Source: Pogostemon cablin (lineage: Eukaryota; Streptophyta; Magnoliopsida; Lamiales; Lamiaceae). From it: DNA of 64,000 bases. The position numbers and the translations under genes are program-made. Of the stretch, positions 1-14,325 are shown piece after piece (within the stretch, counting starts at the first letter, position 1; the number at the start of each line of letters is the position of its first letter). The notes beneath the pieces were generated by a model. The model was not told where the DNA came from, searched no databases, and saw only the letters and a program-made list of their open reading frames with translations. The stretch covers positions 2,904,314-2,968,313 of the forward strand of contig CM043005.1 of assembly GCA_023678885.1 (NCBI GenBank), written 5' to 3'.

Positions 1-1130
1 GTATTTTGTTCACGGACGCCTTTGTGTTGAAGTGAACAAATTGCGATAATCCATTCTTGATCAATATGATTGAATTTTATTTCTTTCCTCACCAATTTGA
101 TATAAATAGCCTGAATTATGATTGAACTTAATGAAGTGCTAAGCTGCCTATGTACCTCTTTGAAGAGGATCAAGTCATAATGTAGTTCAAAGGAACATGA
201 TTTGGTTTGGATGGGGGGTGCCGTACACATTTTATACTCATGCGGACCAGGAGTAACATGCAGTTTAGGCTCGTGAGTCATGGAGCGTTGAACTTGAATT
301 TGCTGACAGTTTATACTGGTGTCAATGAGTCTTGAATTTGAACTTGTAGACGATTTATACTCATGTCAAAGAGTCTTGTGTGGACATTTTCACTCATTAT
401 GACTGAACTTAGTGAAGTGTTAAGCTGCCTATGTACCTCTTTGAAGAGGATCAAGTCATAACGTAGTTTAAAGGAACATGATTTGGTTTAGATGGGGGCG
501 TGCCGTACACATTTTATACTTATGCGGGTCAGGAGTAACATGCAGTTTAGGCTCGTGAGTCATGGAGCGTTGAACTTGAATTTGCTGACAGTTTATACTC
601 GTGTCAATGAGTCTTGAATTTGAACTTGTAGACAGTTTATACTCTTGTCAAGGAGCCTTGTGTGGACATTTTTCACTCATGTCGAGGAGCTTTGTGTGTA
701 GAGAGTTTATTCTCTTCCCAGGGACATTTGATTTGATGTGTAGATAATTTATACTTATATCAAGGAGAGTAAATTGAGGATTTCAGGTAGTTTAAACTCG
801 TATCAAGAAGTATTGTGTGGATATTTTTAGCTCGTGTCGAGGAGTGTAACATGTAAATAGTTTTAGCTCATATCAAAGAGCGTTGTGTGGATAGATTTAT
901 CTCATATCAAGGAGCGTAATATGTAGAGAGTTTCGACTCTTCTCAAGGAGATTTAATTTGAGTTAGACAGTTTAAGTTCGTATAAAAAAGCATTGTATGG
1001 ATAGTTTTAGCTCATATCAAGGAGAAAATGTGTAGATAGTTTAAGCTCGTATCAAGGAGCATAACGTAGACAGTTTTCGCTCATATCAAGGAGTTTTGAC
1101 TTGATTTATCAACAGTTCATCGCCCCCAAT
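1..1130. repeat. Degenerate tandem-repeat field inside a gypsy-like element
   Basis: A block of about 279 bp is repeated almost intact (115-393 and 394 to about 670; both carry 'gtgccgtacacattttatac' and 'gaggatcaagtcataa'). It is followed to about 1100 by a looser array of 40-50 bp units built on 'agctcatatcaaggagcg' and 'tagacagtttatactcgt'. No coding potential is visible. The tract lies on the downstream side of the minus-strand gag remnant, where pol would be expected. I infer that it is part of the internal region of that element or of a later insertion into it. Confidence 0.7.
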
Positions 1131-1410
1131 CTTGGGATGCGCTGTTTTCTCTTACTTCCACTTCATTTCATGAATCTTTATGGAAACTGCAGTCTTTGAT
1201 TGCAGTTCCTCTTCCATGAGCTCATCAGAAGGCATGTCTTCAAACTCATAAGAGTCTTGAATAGAGGGCCATTCGATGTCATTTTATATCAGGCTTAACT
1301 CCATGTCGTGAGCTCTTGTAGCCAACTCTTCAAAGTTTTAGGACGAATTCCTTGGAATATGTAGCGAAGATTCCACTACATACTTGGATGCATATTTCGA
1401 TAGCTGAAGC

Positions 1411-2414
1411 TTATAACAACTTTTCTTTGAAATTGAAGCTTAGGCTCCTCCATCTGTTGATGTAGTCGATGATGTATTCTTCATCACTTTGACGAGTATT
1501 TGTTAGCTCCATCTTGTTAATAGTTCTTCGTGTGCTATAGAAGCGGTTGAGAAATACTTTTTTTATTTTTCCCCAACTGTCGATGGAGTTTGCTTCCAAG
1601 TCGATTTACCAATCAAAGACATTTCTTTTTAGAGATCCGACGAATTACCTCACCATGTGATCTCCGTAGGTCCCAGCATCATTGCATGTCTCGACGAAGT
1701 GCGCCACATGTTGTCTTGGATTGCCTTTGTCGTCGAATTGTTGAAACTTGGGAGGTTGGTAGACAGTTGGCATCCTCAAGTTATCAATCCTCTTTGTATA
1801 TGGCTTGGCATAGGTTGAAGAAGATTCAGAGCTCCCTTCAAACTTATCTTTTATCGTATTTATCACGACATTCTTTAGTTAGTTGATAGGAACTGTTCCA
1901 TCAGTTGAAACTTGTATCTTATCCTCAGCTGACTTTTCTTCAGATGGATCGTATTTTACGGAGTCTTTCTCCTCGTGTTCATCGTTGACTTGTATTCCAT
2001 TTGCATGACTTGCCTCCACGTTCTCCATTTTTTTCATAAGTTGGAAGATCTTTAAATCTTGAGCTTCCATATGTTTGGCGAGTCCTTCAATGGTATCATC
2101 ATACTCGCAAGTTGTTCCTCGACAGTTATAACACTCATCGTCATCACTGCAGTTGCAGTTGAGGCATATGGTGAGCTTGGCGTGGAGCTAGGAGTTGAAC
2201 AGACAGAGTCATCATCACAATCTTTATCGCTATGCAATGGCTTATTGAGAATAATCCCCACTATATGGTTTGTCTTTGAGGAGCCTTCAGGCATACTTCT
2301 TGTAAAGTCTTCAACCTTGTCAGTTTGCAACTCTAAAGGTTTTGATGCAATAGCCTTCGTATTGCAATCTTTAATGGAGTCATCATTTGAGTCTTCACAG
2401 CTTGCAGCTCTCAA
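1411..2414 (-). pseudogene. Broken Ty3/gypsy-type retrotransposon gag (minus strand)
   Basis: Read on the minus strand, several consecutive open stretches give a plant gypsy Gag protein in pieces. 2414-1879 is a low-complexity Ser/Asp/Glu-rich N-terminal part. 1866-1645 contains 'KPYTKRIDNLRMP' and 'PPKFQQFDDKGNPRQHVAHF', the conserved lead-in to the Retrotrans_gag domain. 1599-1411 contains 'SIDSWGKIKKVFLNRFYSTRR' and 'IDYINRWRSLS', the capsid-like core. The pieces lie in different frames and are separated by stops, so at least one frameshift (near 1600-1645) and several stops have destroyed the ORF. No zinc knuckle, protease or RT follows. The gag core identification is firm; the N-terminal assignment is by position. 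Confidence 0.8.
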
Positions 2415-2499
2415 GGCTTTGAAGTAGATGACCTTTTGATCGTGATCCTAAGAGGAGTCATTATTTGTGCTTGTAAAGAGAAGAGATGAGAGATAGAGA

Positions 2500-2523
2500 C
2501 GGTCCCACTGAGCGTGCCAAATT
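2500..2523 (-). other. Putative primer-binding site of the gypsy-like element
   Basis: On the minus strand this reads 'ttggcacgctcagtgggacc'. A TGGCACGC...GTGGGAC stretch directly after the 5' LTR is common in plant gypsy elements with this gag type (recalled, not searched). It lies between the putative LTR (right) and the gag remnant (left), as expected for a minus-strand element. Confidence 0.45.
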
Positions 2524-3835
2524 TTATAATAATAAATTTTGCATTTATGATAAAATAAATACAAATTGGGTACAAAGATTATCCAGACGGATTTAATTTG
2601 AAAGGTATGTAAGCGGATTATAATCTCAATCAATCATCTGATTCTTCTCTTGAACCAATTTGGCTTGACTTGTGTTGACTTTGACTTTGACGGGAGTTTG
2701 TCGAGTCAATTTTGTGTTGAGTGCGCTAACTGTGTTGACAGCGTGTGTTGAGCTGAATCTTCGGATGAAGCTTGTCCAAGCTCGGATGTATAGTCTTGAC
2801 GTTAATTCGGAGGTATCGAGCCTTTGTTTGGATTGAACGTTAACTGGAGAGCTTTCTATGGAGAAAGTCGTTGAATGAAAAAACACCGAATCGGAGGGGC
2901 TTGGCACCTTTATCTCTGATTGGAGGAGGTCGGCTGAAAGAGCACCGGATTGGAGGGGCTTCTTTATCTCTGATCAAAGGTGATTGACTGAAAGAATGCC
3001 GGATTGAAGGGGCATAACACCTTATCTCTGATCGGAGGTGGATGGCTGAAAGAATGCCGGATCGGAGGGGCATGACACCTTAATCTCTGATTGGAGGCGG
3101 ATGGCTGGAAGAACGCTGGATCGGAGGGGCTTGAGAGCTTAATCTCTGATCAAAGATGGATGGCTTGAAGAACGCCGGATTGGCAGGGCTTAGCACCTTG
3201 ATCTCTAATCGGAGGCTGTTCTTGACTTGAAGATGCTTGAAGATCTCTAGAGAGCACTGCTCGTATTCTTGATCTCTTTAGAAGCATCTGCTTCTTCAGA
3301 TGTTTTAGTGTGTCTGGAATGAATGAAGGAGTGCTCCTTATATAGGTTAAGGGTGAGGAAACCCCATAAATAACTCGCAATTTGATTGGTCCATACTGAT
3401 TTGACCTGATTCTGCAGGCTTTTTCAGAACCTTCAGGACCTTGTTTGTTTTAGAGGTTTCAGAACAAACCTCAAACCTTATGCGAATAGGTGACAATCTA
3501 AGAAAGGAAGGTTCTTCCAGTCAGCTCTCTCATCATTGAGAGTTGGAAAAATAGTAGAAACATAAAAAAGTGGAAACTCCATTTGTTTTGGCTTCCAGAA
3601 GTTTGAACGGAACTTTCCATGTATAACCCAATTTGATTGGTTGATCCTTGATTTGACTTAATTCTGTGGGCTTGGGCTTATTTGACTGGATCTATCCCAA
3701 TTATCAATTATTCACTAATTTATTTTATGAATTTATTTATTTAAATCCCTTAACAAATAATTAATTAATTGATAATTATTGCATTAATTTGCCACATATT
3801 TTTCTTTACTAGACAATAAAATTCAAGTGCCTACA
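2524..3835 (-). mobile_element. Putative 5' LTR of the minus-strand gypsy-like element
   Basis: On the minus strand the segment begins 'TGTAGGCACTTGAATTTTAT' at 3835 and runs to the putative PBS at 2523, about 1.3 kb. The TG start, the position directly upstream of PBS and gag, and the lack of ORFs support an LTR. The second LTR is not in the window, so neither the exact end nor a target-site duplication can be checked. It carries a minisatellite (separate entry). Confidence 0.5.
2886..3218. repeat. Minisatellite of six 54-59 bp units
   Basis: Six imperfect head-to-tail units begin near 2891, 2948, 2999, 3058, 3117 and 3175. Each contains 'ggatyggaggggcnt', 'ttatctctgatcggaggtg' and 'atggctgaaagaaygc' with small variations. 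The short ORFs over it on the minus strand, with repeating Arg/Ser/Pro peptides, follow from the repeat and are not genes. Confidence 0.8.
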
Positions 3836-7057
<3,222 letters not shown>

Positions 7058-7059
7058 TC

Positions 7060-7253
7060 CAGATAAAATATTCATTTTGTCATTTTAGTCGTTCACTTTT
7101 AAAGTATCAATTTTCTCTTTTTAATAAAAATGTTCCACATATACCAACCACTCACTACTAATACAACTACTCACTTTATATAAAATAATAATACTTCTTA
7201 ATGCATGTGCAAAAAACAAATGTGTACATTACGAATGGACGAAGGGAGTACTT
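7060..7253. mobile_element. MITE fragment of the 'CTCCCTCC' family
   Basis: The right terminus 'tggacgaagggagtact' and internal sequence ('ttcattttgtcattttag', 'ctaatacaactactcac') match the other MITEs in the window. The left terminus is missing where the AT microsatellite abuts it. Confidence 0.6.
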
Positions 7254-7393
7254 TCTCTATCTGAGAAGTCGACGTCTTTTTTTTTGCATTAAGGAGCATA
7301 ATAATTTAATCTGTAGTGGGTTGATAAAATAATATTTTAATGTTTAGTTAATAGTTATATTAGTTGTGCATGTGGGCTCCTGGTAATATATAG

Positions 7394-7650
7394 TACTCCC
7401 TCAGTCTCCTTTCAAATTGTAAACTTTTTATTTTGAATTGTCCCACAAAAGTTTGCATCTCCCTTAAAAAGATAAAAAGTCAAAACAATCACACATCTCC
7501 ATACACTTTATTTACAAAAAAAATCACACATACCTAACACACTTAACATATTTTATCATTTATTTATTACAAAAAAATATCATAATACCCGCACTGTTCT
7601 TAATCTACATGCCGGAGTGAGGATGCAAACAAAAGTGGGACTGAGGGATT
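7394..7650. mobile_element. MITE with 'TACTCCCTCAGTC' termini
   Basis: Left end 'tactccctcagtctcc' pairs with right end 'gtgggactgaggga'. The interior is AT-rich with 'atcacacatctccatacact'. Stowaway-like in style; noncoding. Confidence 0.65.
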
Positions 7651-7976
7651 ATATTGTTTTGTGTGGGTCTCATGTACTTAAAAATACAATGTGTCATTTT
7701 TTGTAAGACAACTCAAAAATAAAAATGTGTCCTTCTTTGAAAGTGAGGGAGAAGCATATGTAAGAGAATGGAGGAGAAAGAAAGAAATAAATATATTAAT
7801 TGAGGAGAAATAATGTATAGAAGGTGCATGAGTTGCGAATTTATAGAGTTTATATAAATATAAATATATATATATAGCAGCATTGTGTAAGATCATTTTA
7901 AATTTTCTTAAATGCATTATCACTTTTTATTTATATTTAGAACTATTCATTGAGTATTATTTTTTAGCAAAATGTT

Positions 7977-8270
7977 ATTCCCTCTGTCCCAAAAATATAT
8001 GCACATATTTGATGACACAAAGTTTAAGAAAAGTAATTTTTTATTGTAATGATGTAAGAAATAGAAGAGATATTTTGGATAATTTAATAGAATAAAGTAG
8101 TATATGATACAGTTAATTTTGAATAGATCGTGTTTAAAAAGAATTTGACATTTTTATAATATTCTAGTATTGTAAGGTTATTTTTTTTTTTTCCATTTTT
8201 AGGATATGTAAGTATTCTTAAAATGGACCAAAATAAAAAGTGTGCAAGAAATCTTGAGACGAAAAAAGTA
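7977..8270. mobile_element. Degenerate MITE related to those at 46.9-48.5 and 55.3-56.2 kb
   Basis: Starts 'ccctctgtcccaaaaatata'. The interior has 'agtttaagaaaagtaatttt' and 'tagtattgtaaggttatt', shared with the element at 46948-48475. It ends near 'cttgagacgaaaaaagta'. Confidence 0.55.
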
Positions 8271-8605
8271 TAATTTTTTATCCGTCTCACAAAAGTCTTC
8301 TCATAAAATGTTCTAATAAAAGTATGTCATATGATTTTAAAATCTAAGTGTAGATTTTGAATATACAAAAGACACCTAGCCTTGAGGAGGTTTATGTATG
8401 TCATAATTTATTCAAAGGACCGTGTTAAATGACCAGAATTTGACTAGCCAGAAAATGGTAAACCTGTAAATAATAGGAAAGTTAAAAGATTAAATAATAA
8501 ATATATCCTTTAACAAATATCAATAATTTCTTTCTTATTAATTTATCTGCTTTGATACCCGTGTATTACATTTTAAGATTTTCAATTAAAGCGCCTTTTA
8601 TCAAA

Positions 8606-8690
8606 TACTCCCTCCGTCACAGAGTATCCTTCACATTTCCTTTATAAATTACAAAGGAAAGGTGAAGGGTTCTCTGGGACGGAGGGAGTA
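8606..8690. mobile_element. 85-bp miniature inverted repeat
   Basis: 'tactccctccgtcacagagt' at the left is mirrored by 'ctctgggacggagggagta' at the right, and the centre ('cctttataaattacaaagg') continues the palindrome. The whole unit is a compact hairpin, with no room for a gene. Confidence 0.8.
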
Positions 8691-9262
8691 ATTAGCATTC
8701 ATTTCAATTGTTTTTCTTTTCTCTTTTATTGTAACCAAATTTTTACTATTTTTTTCTTTCGGGTGGAGCATATTCTATTTTATAGTATGAATAATTGGAA
8801 TTCCTGTGAAGAAGAATATATAAGGAAAATTTTCGTTTGATTAATTATTTTTATCTGATTAATTTTTTAAAATTTATAAAAAACGTATTAATTCATAAAT
8901 TTATAATTAAAAGTTTATGTAGTATTTATTTATTTACGGTGAATCATTTATTTATGAAAATATTCATTAGCTAGAATGTCACTCAATCCTAATTTATACC
9001 CCTCCTGCTAAATAATATATGTATATTAATACACGGAGATTAAAAAAAATATTTTTTATGTATAAAAATATATAAATTTATTAAAATATGAATAAAAAGT
9101 GAATATTTTGGATAACTTAATAAAAAATATAAGTGAAATTATTGAAATATATGTTAAAAGTGAGTTTTATTGAAATGTATTTTTTTTATTTTAAAAGCAT
9201 GTACAAATATTGAGACGAATTAAAAAAAATTGTGAATTAATTAGCGGTAAGGAAGGAATAAC

Positions 9263-9264
<2 letters not shown>

Positions 9265-9343
<79 letters not shown>
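9265..9343. repeat. (TA)n microsatellite, about 79 bp
   Basis: Uninterrupted AT dinucleotide run. Confidence 0.97.
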
Positions 9344-9346
<3 letters not shown>

Positions 9347-9458
9347 AAATATATACTTCAAAATACATGTATAATACTCTATTAATTATTTAAGTATGAA
9401 ATATAATCATCTCACAGAAATAACATTTTTTTTAATAACACATTAGTACTGTTTATAT

Positions 9459-9696
9459 TACTCACTCCGTCGGTCAAATAAGTGGGCATTTGCTTTTTGC
9501 ACGTGAATTAAGGACTATTATTATTTAATATGTAGTGGGTAATTGTATTTGTGAGGTTTGTAGGTTTCATATATTAATTGTATTAGACTATTAGTGATGT
9601 GTGTGGGTTTCATATGTTTACAAAATAAAATGTATATCCTTACTGCGGACGCCCAAAATGACAAAATGTCCACTTATTCTGCGGACAGAGTGAGTA
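9459..9696. mobile_element. MITE of the 'CTC(A/C)CTCCGTC' family
   Basis: Left terminus 'tactcactccgtcggtcaaa' is complementary to right terminus 'ctgcggacagagtgagta'. The interior includes 'tttgctttttgcacgtg', seen in several other MITEs here. Confidence 0.75.
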
Positions 9697-9982
9697 TTTG
9701 ATTTATAACTATTTAAGTTTTAATTACATCTTTTAATTTGTTAAATAATAATTTTAATTTTAAAATGAGTTGATTTTTTGTGTCTCAGGTACACAAAGTG
9801 TATGGTATAATATTTTGTTATAAATAGTATACACTTTAATTAATAAATGTATAATTTTTCATTGAAAAACTCGGTTGAAATATGAATAGTATTAATGTTT
9901 CATTAAAAAAATTAAGATTTTTTCTAAAATAATGAAGGGTATAACATTTAATACTAAAGAGTACTCAATAATCTTATTTTAC

Positions 9983-10253
9983 TTACTCTTTTTTCTTCCC
10001 ACCCAAATGGTAGTTTGTATTTTTTGCACGTGGATTAAAAAATATTATTATTTAATGTGTATTGGATAGTTGTATTAGTTGGAGTGTGAGCTCCATATTT
10101 TAATTGTATTAGTGGGTGTGTGTGGGTTTCATATGTGTAATAAAGGAAATGAGACACTTTTAGTGGATACCCAAAATGAAAAAAAAATGACTCTTTGGGT
10201 GAGATCTCCAAAATGAAAAAAAATTACTCTTTGGGTGGGATGGAGAGAATATA
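9983..10253. mobile_element. MITE with 'CCCACCCAAA' termini
   Basis: Left arm 'ttcccacccaaatggtag' is mirrored by 'ctttgggtgggatggagag'. The interior has the shared 'tttttgcacgtggatta' and 'gtgtgggtttcatatg' motifs. The right arm is partly duplicated ('actctttgggtgag' and 'actctttgggtggg'). Confidence 0.65.
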
Positions 10254-10284
10254 TAATACTCTCTCCATCCCAGAGCAAGGTACA

Positions 10285-10543
10285 TACTCCCTCCGTCCCG
10301 TCTTTATGGTTCAATTTGCTTTTTGCACATGGATTAATAAATATAGTATTTTAATGTGTATTGAAGTGAGAGAAATAATATTTTAATGTAAAGTGAGTAT
10401 GTGTATTAGTGTGATGTGTTGGACCATGGAGAGAGAAATAATTAATTTGTGTGGGTCTCATATGCTAAAAATGGAAATATAACCATTAGTATGAGATGCC
10501 CCAAAAGGAAATATGTAACTATTAGGATGAAACGGAGGGAGTA
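10285..10543. mobile_element. MITE, full-length copy with 'TACTCCCTCCGTCC' termini
   Basis: Left 'tactccctccgtcccgtctt' and right 'gatgaaacggagggagta' are inverted repeats. The interior contains 'tttgctttttgcacatgga' and 'gtgtgggtctcatatgc'. Confidence 0.8.
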
Positions 10544-10949
10544 CTTTTCTATTTTGGTCTATCCCAAAAGAAAGTATACATTTCCTTTTTGGTAGATAGA
10601 CTCACAAACAAATTTTATATCTATATGGTACATATACTGTACCAATATAACTACACACGAAATATTAAAATATTATTTATCTCAATAAACTGCTCAATAA
10701 TAAAATATAATACTCATTAATCAACGTGTAAAAATAAATGTATACTTTTGTCCGGAACGAAGGTTATATTTTAGTAATGGATTGACACGTCTCATAATCT
10801 ATTTAATATATATATATATATATATCCATCTTAAAAGAGAGAATCTATAAATATACAAATAGTACCCTTCGTCTGCATTTATTTTTTTTCATGTAGATTT
10901 AGAGATATAATATTTTAATATATATTGAGGTGAGATATAATATTATTTC
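10544..10949. other. MITE remnant and AT-rich spacer
   Basis: 10545 to about 10765 looks like another decayed MITE ('ttggtctatcccaaaagaaa' at the left, 'acttttgtccggaacgaagg' at the right). The rest is AT-rich, with a short (TA)n run at about 10806-10825. No gene. Confidence 0.5.
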
Positions 10950-11790
10950 TAGGGGTGGGCATTTTTTTCGGGTTTCGGGTACCCGATCCAATCCAAAAAA
11001 AAATTAACAGAAAAACCCAATTTTTTGGAGTAATTTTGGATTTCAGATTTACCCGAACCTGAAGCTATAACTTGGATTGGGGTTTTGGGTATTGAAAATG
11101 TACCCGAATTACCCGATCGGGTACCCGAAGTTTTTTTATTTTTTTAACACTCTTATATATTAATTATAAAAAATAATTTGATTCATAAAATATTAAAATT
11201 TTGATGCATTCTTAATTTTTTAATCATAAAATATATTTATTATCCTTTAAACATTACTTAATTAAATTTATTTATTTTTTAAATTATCAATTATTTTTAC
11301 ATAATTAAAACACAATTTTGAATTCATTAATTTTAATATAATTTAAGTTATCATATACTTTAATGTATAAATATTCTTAATTAATTAGATAAAAATAACA
11401 TATAAAAATATATAAATTTAAATATCTTGTGATTCTCAATTTCTCATCAATTAACTTTTTTTTCTCTTTTTCTAATTTCTTATTTATTTTACACACATCA
11501 ATAAATAACTTATTAAAACACATTACATAATCAAAATTCAAAACAAACATTCGCGTACTAATTCATTTATTTAATTAAATTAAAAAATCCAAAACAAACC
11601 TACTCTTAATGTCAAGATAGTGGAATTCTTCTCCCATTTTTCAATGATACCAAAAATATAAAAAACCGAAAGTTAAAGTAGTGATTTATAATTAGTTTAT
11701 TGTTAATGCAGATATTAATATTAGGACAATTTTTTTTAAAGCATATATTATTAGGACAATTTTTTTTTAACCAAAACAATGATTCATTTA

Positions 11791-12153
11791 TTAAGTAGAA
11801 CAAGAACAAAAGTTATCGAGAAGGTCATCCACAAAAGTAGGAGGCTCGACCCAACAATGGGGACTAACGACTGATCGCGAAGCCCAAGCAATGCAATGTG
11901 CCAATGTATTGGTAGTACGAGCAATAAGATGAACTGAACAAGAAACGTTTGTTGTAAGAAAACTTTTGCATTTTGATATAAAGTCTCCAAACACTGATAT
12001 CTCCTCTTGTGTTTTTGAAATCGTATCATAGACGGTCTTGGCATCTACTTCACAGATAACACGTTCAAGCCCTAAATCCTTTATCCATGACATCGCCTCA
12101 AGGAGATACATGGCCTCACCTTCATCCACATGAAAGTTTCCCAGAATAACCAT
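11791..12153 (-). pseudogene. LINE RNase H-like (RVT_3) domain fragment
   Basis: A minus-strand open stretch of 120 codons. It resembles the C-terminal RNase H-fold domain of plant L1 elements: 'DEGEAMYLLEAMSWIKDLG' (the 'EAEA..A' helix), 'ERVICEVDAKTVYDTI' with the Asp of the active site, and 'VHLIARTTNTLAHCIA' (the 'R..N..AH.LA' motif). It stops at 11791, just before the poly(A) tail, so the 3' end of the LINE ORF is preserved. It is out of frame with the upstream zf-RVT part. Confidence 0.85.
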
Positions 12154-12411
12154 AGATCTGCAAGCAAAGAATATACCCTCTTCATCTCTTATTATTATTC
12201 ATATTCCTGTCTCTGAAGTGTCCGCAAAAAAGGCTGCATCGACATTAATCTTCATGTAAGAGGGTGGGGGTTTGTGCCATGATTTGCAAATAACAACATT
12301 ACTTCTCCTTGTTGGTGTCTTTCTTGCCATGCTCCACTCAGTAAGAAAGTTCTTGGCTAGGAAAATTGCCCTTGCAGCGGAATCCCGATTCCCCTCCCAA
12401 ACTACCTTATT

Positions 12412-13509
12412 TCATTCACTCCAGATCTTCCAGACAACCATGGCAAAAATAGACTTCTTATCAATAGTTGCATCATTAATAATGCATAGGAAAAGTTCTC
12501 GTAAAGAATCAACATGTGGGATAGTTCTCTCAATTGAGTCCAAAAAACCAGCTTCCCTCCAGCACTCCTCTGCATAATCACATGAAACAAATATATGCCA
12601 CAAATTTTCGGTGTCAGAAGAGCATACTGAGCATAGTTTATCTCCCACATCTCTCCTCTTGAAAAGTTCTTCTTTACAAGGAAGCAAGCCTCTACACACC
12701 TTCCACATACAAATTTTCACCTTTGGGGGAACTTTTAAGATCCAGATAGCTTTCCAATTCTCTGCTTCTTCTAAGGATGTATCAATCGTGAGCGAAGATG
12801 ATAAATTGTATGCTGACTTTACTGAGTACTTTCCATCTCGAGAGTAATGCCAAATGAGTTTATCTGGGATTCCAGTTGGAGGAAGAGCAGTGTCTAAAAT
12901 GCGTTTAGCATCATCCGGAGTAAAGAGCTCTTCCAGCAGCTCGACATCCCACTGGCGACAACCTGAAATGAACAGGTCAAAAACCCTCAAATCTCTAGTT
13001 AAGGTGTTTGAAGCAGTCTGAATATAGAAGCTGTCATTGTTGCGCAACCAAGGGTGATCCCAAACCTTCACATTAGAACCATCTCCTACCTTCCATCTAA
13101 TGCCTCTTCTGACGAGATCTTTCGAAGACCAAATACTCCTCCACGTGTAACTTGGGTTGTGCCCAATGTTCGAATTTAGAAAGTCCTCCTTAGGAAAGTA
13201 TTTGGCTTTAAGAATTCTGCAGACCAATGCATCTGGGTCAGAAATGAAACGCCATCCAACCTTTCCAAGCAAAGCAAGATTAAACATGTGGAAATTTCGA
13301 AATCCCAACCCGCGAACATATTTCTTCACACAAATTTTATCCCACATCGTCCATTTGATGCCTTTAGCCACTTCAGGTTTGTTATCCCACCAGAATGAGT
13401 TCAACATTCTTTGTAATTCATCAAGCAAAGTTGAGGGTAGAAGAAAAGTGCTCATGCAATATGCAGGAATAGCTTGAGCAGCTGATTTAATAAGAACTTC
13501 CTTACCCAC
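12412..13509 (-). pseudogene. LINE ORF2 middle part with zf-RVT domain
   Basis: 365 codons open on the minus strand. The order is: post-RT 'thumb' region with 'KSAAQAIPAYCMSTFLLP' and 'NSFWWDN'; 'GLGFRNFHMFNLALLGKVGW' (typical L1 'LGFRDL..FN.ALLAKQ.WR'); then the zinc-finger RVT region near residues 245-325, with 'WILKVPPKVKICMWKVCRG' and 'LCSVCSSDTENLWHIFVSC' giving the Cys/His ligands. It ends at 'VVWKIWSE', where a complete ORF would continue into RNase H. Frameshifts on both sides mark it as a pseudogene fragment. The + strand ORFs at 12272-12577 and 13157-13477 are shadows of it. Confidence 0.9.
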
Positions 13510-13631
13510 CTTGTATATCTTCTTCTCCCTCCAATCATTGAGTTTATTCCAAAGCCTGTCACGCAGATAGCTGAATATTTATTTCTTTTTCCTTCCTATC
13601 AGCGAAGGAAGCCCAAGGTATCTTCCGGTGT

Positions 13632-13932
13632 TCAACGGTTGCCACACTCTAAGGATGTTAGAGATAGTGGTTTAGCATCTTCTGATACATTCCTGCTGAA
13701 GAAAATCCCAGATTTACCAAAGTTAATCACTTGACCAGAAATCCTTTCGTAAGTACTCAACACTTCTTTAAGAGCAGTGCATTCATCAACTGTTGCCCTG
13801 CAAAATAATAGATAGTTATCTGCGAAGAGAAGATGGGTTACCGTCGTCGCTGCTTTGCATACTCTACTTCCATGGAATAATCCTCTTCTATTAGCTTGGT
13901 TGATGAGTGCTGAAAGGCCTTCTGTACATAGA
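13632..13932 (-). pseudogene. LINE reverse-transcriptase C-terminal fragment
   Basis: On the minus strand from 13932 it reads 'TEGLSALINQANRRGLFHG' and then 'VTHLLFADNYLLFCRATVDE', the L1 RT palm motif. The catalytic 'FADD' is changed to 'FADN' here, so the second Asp is lost. 'SGQVINFGKSGIFFSRN' follows, matching the usual 'SGQ.IN..KS...FS.N'. The open frame extends upstream to 14027, but codons above 13932 belong to the host hAT-like element, not the LINE. Confidence 0.88.
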
Positions 13933-14325
13933 ATATTATTAGGACAATTAAGGAGAGGAAAATGGTGAGATCTGCGTAATCCCATGTGTACCACACACAC
14001 AACACATACAGTTAGAAATTCAAACACATATAGTTATAAATGACTTTAATTAATTATTTAAAAACGAAGAAAAAATGATAAAAGGATCAAATAAAATATT
14101 GCCCCAAAAATTAAACATTAAAAAAATTATTTAAATCACACCTAATTAATTTATTATAAGTAATATTTAAAAAAATAAAAAAAATAATAAAATTTTTGGG
14201 TACCCGAATTTTCGGATTTAAGAAATTTCAGATCGGGTTCGAATAATAAAATTCCTAACCCGAATTTTCGGGTACCCGATCTGAAAACTCGAAATACCCG
14301 AAACCCGATCCAATGCCCACCCCTA

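Larger units (their letters stand above)
11762..13932 (-). mobile_element. 5'-truncated L1-type LINE (non-LTR retrotransposon)
   Basis: A minus-strand element of about 2.17 kb. Its poly(A) tail appears as the T run at 11762-11768. It is bracketed by a perfect 17-bp direct repeat 'atattattaggacaatt' (11745-11761 and 13933-13949), a target-site duplication. In order it retains the C-terminal part of the reverse transcriptase, a zf-RVT region and an RNase H-like domain (separate entries). The 5' truncation falls inside the RT domain, so ORF1, the endonuclease and most of RT are absent. The copy is dead. Confidence 0.92.
10950..14325. mobile_element. hAT-like non-autonomous element split by a LINE
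   Basis: The terminal inverted repeat is 'TAGGGGTGGGCAT' at the left and 'ATGCCCACCCCTA' at the right. Subterminal 'tttcgggtacccgatcc' blocks occur at both ends in inverted orientation. The flanking 8-mers are attatttc and attatacc, matching at 6 of 8 positions, consistent with an old 8-bp hAT target-site duplication. Without the LINE insertion it would be about 1.2 kb. I see no transposase. The family assignment rests on TIR style and TSD length. Confidence 0.7.

Noticed and set aside
2886..3218. Could the regularly spaced units be a CRISPR array?
   Set aside because: Units are contiguous with variable interior and no constant repeat/unique spacer alternation. The genome is eukaryotic.
2840..3380. 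Minus-strand ORFs with repeating 'PPIRDKGA/PSIRHS'-like peptides
   Set aside because: They translate the 55-59 bp minisatellite in the LTR; no start context or family match.
12272..13477. + strand ORFs over the LINE
   Set aside because: Antisense shadows; the minus strand carries unmistakable zf-RVT and RT motifs.
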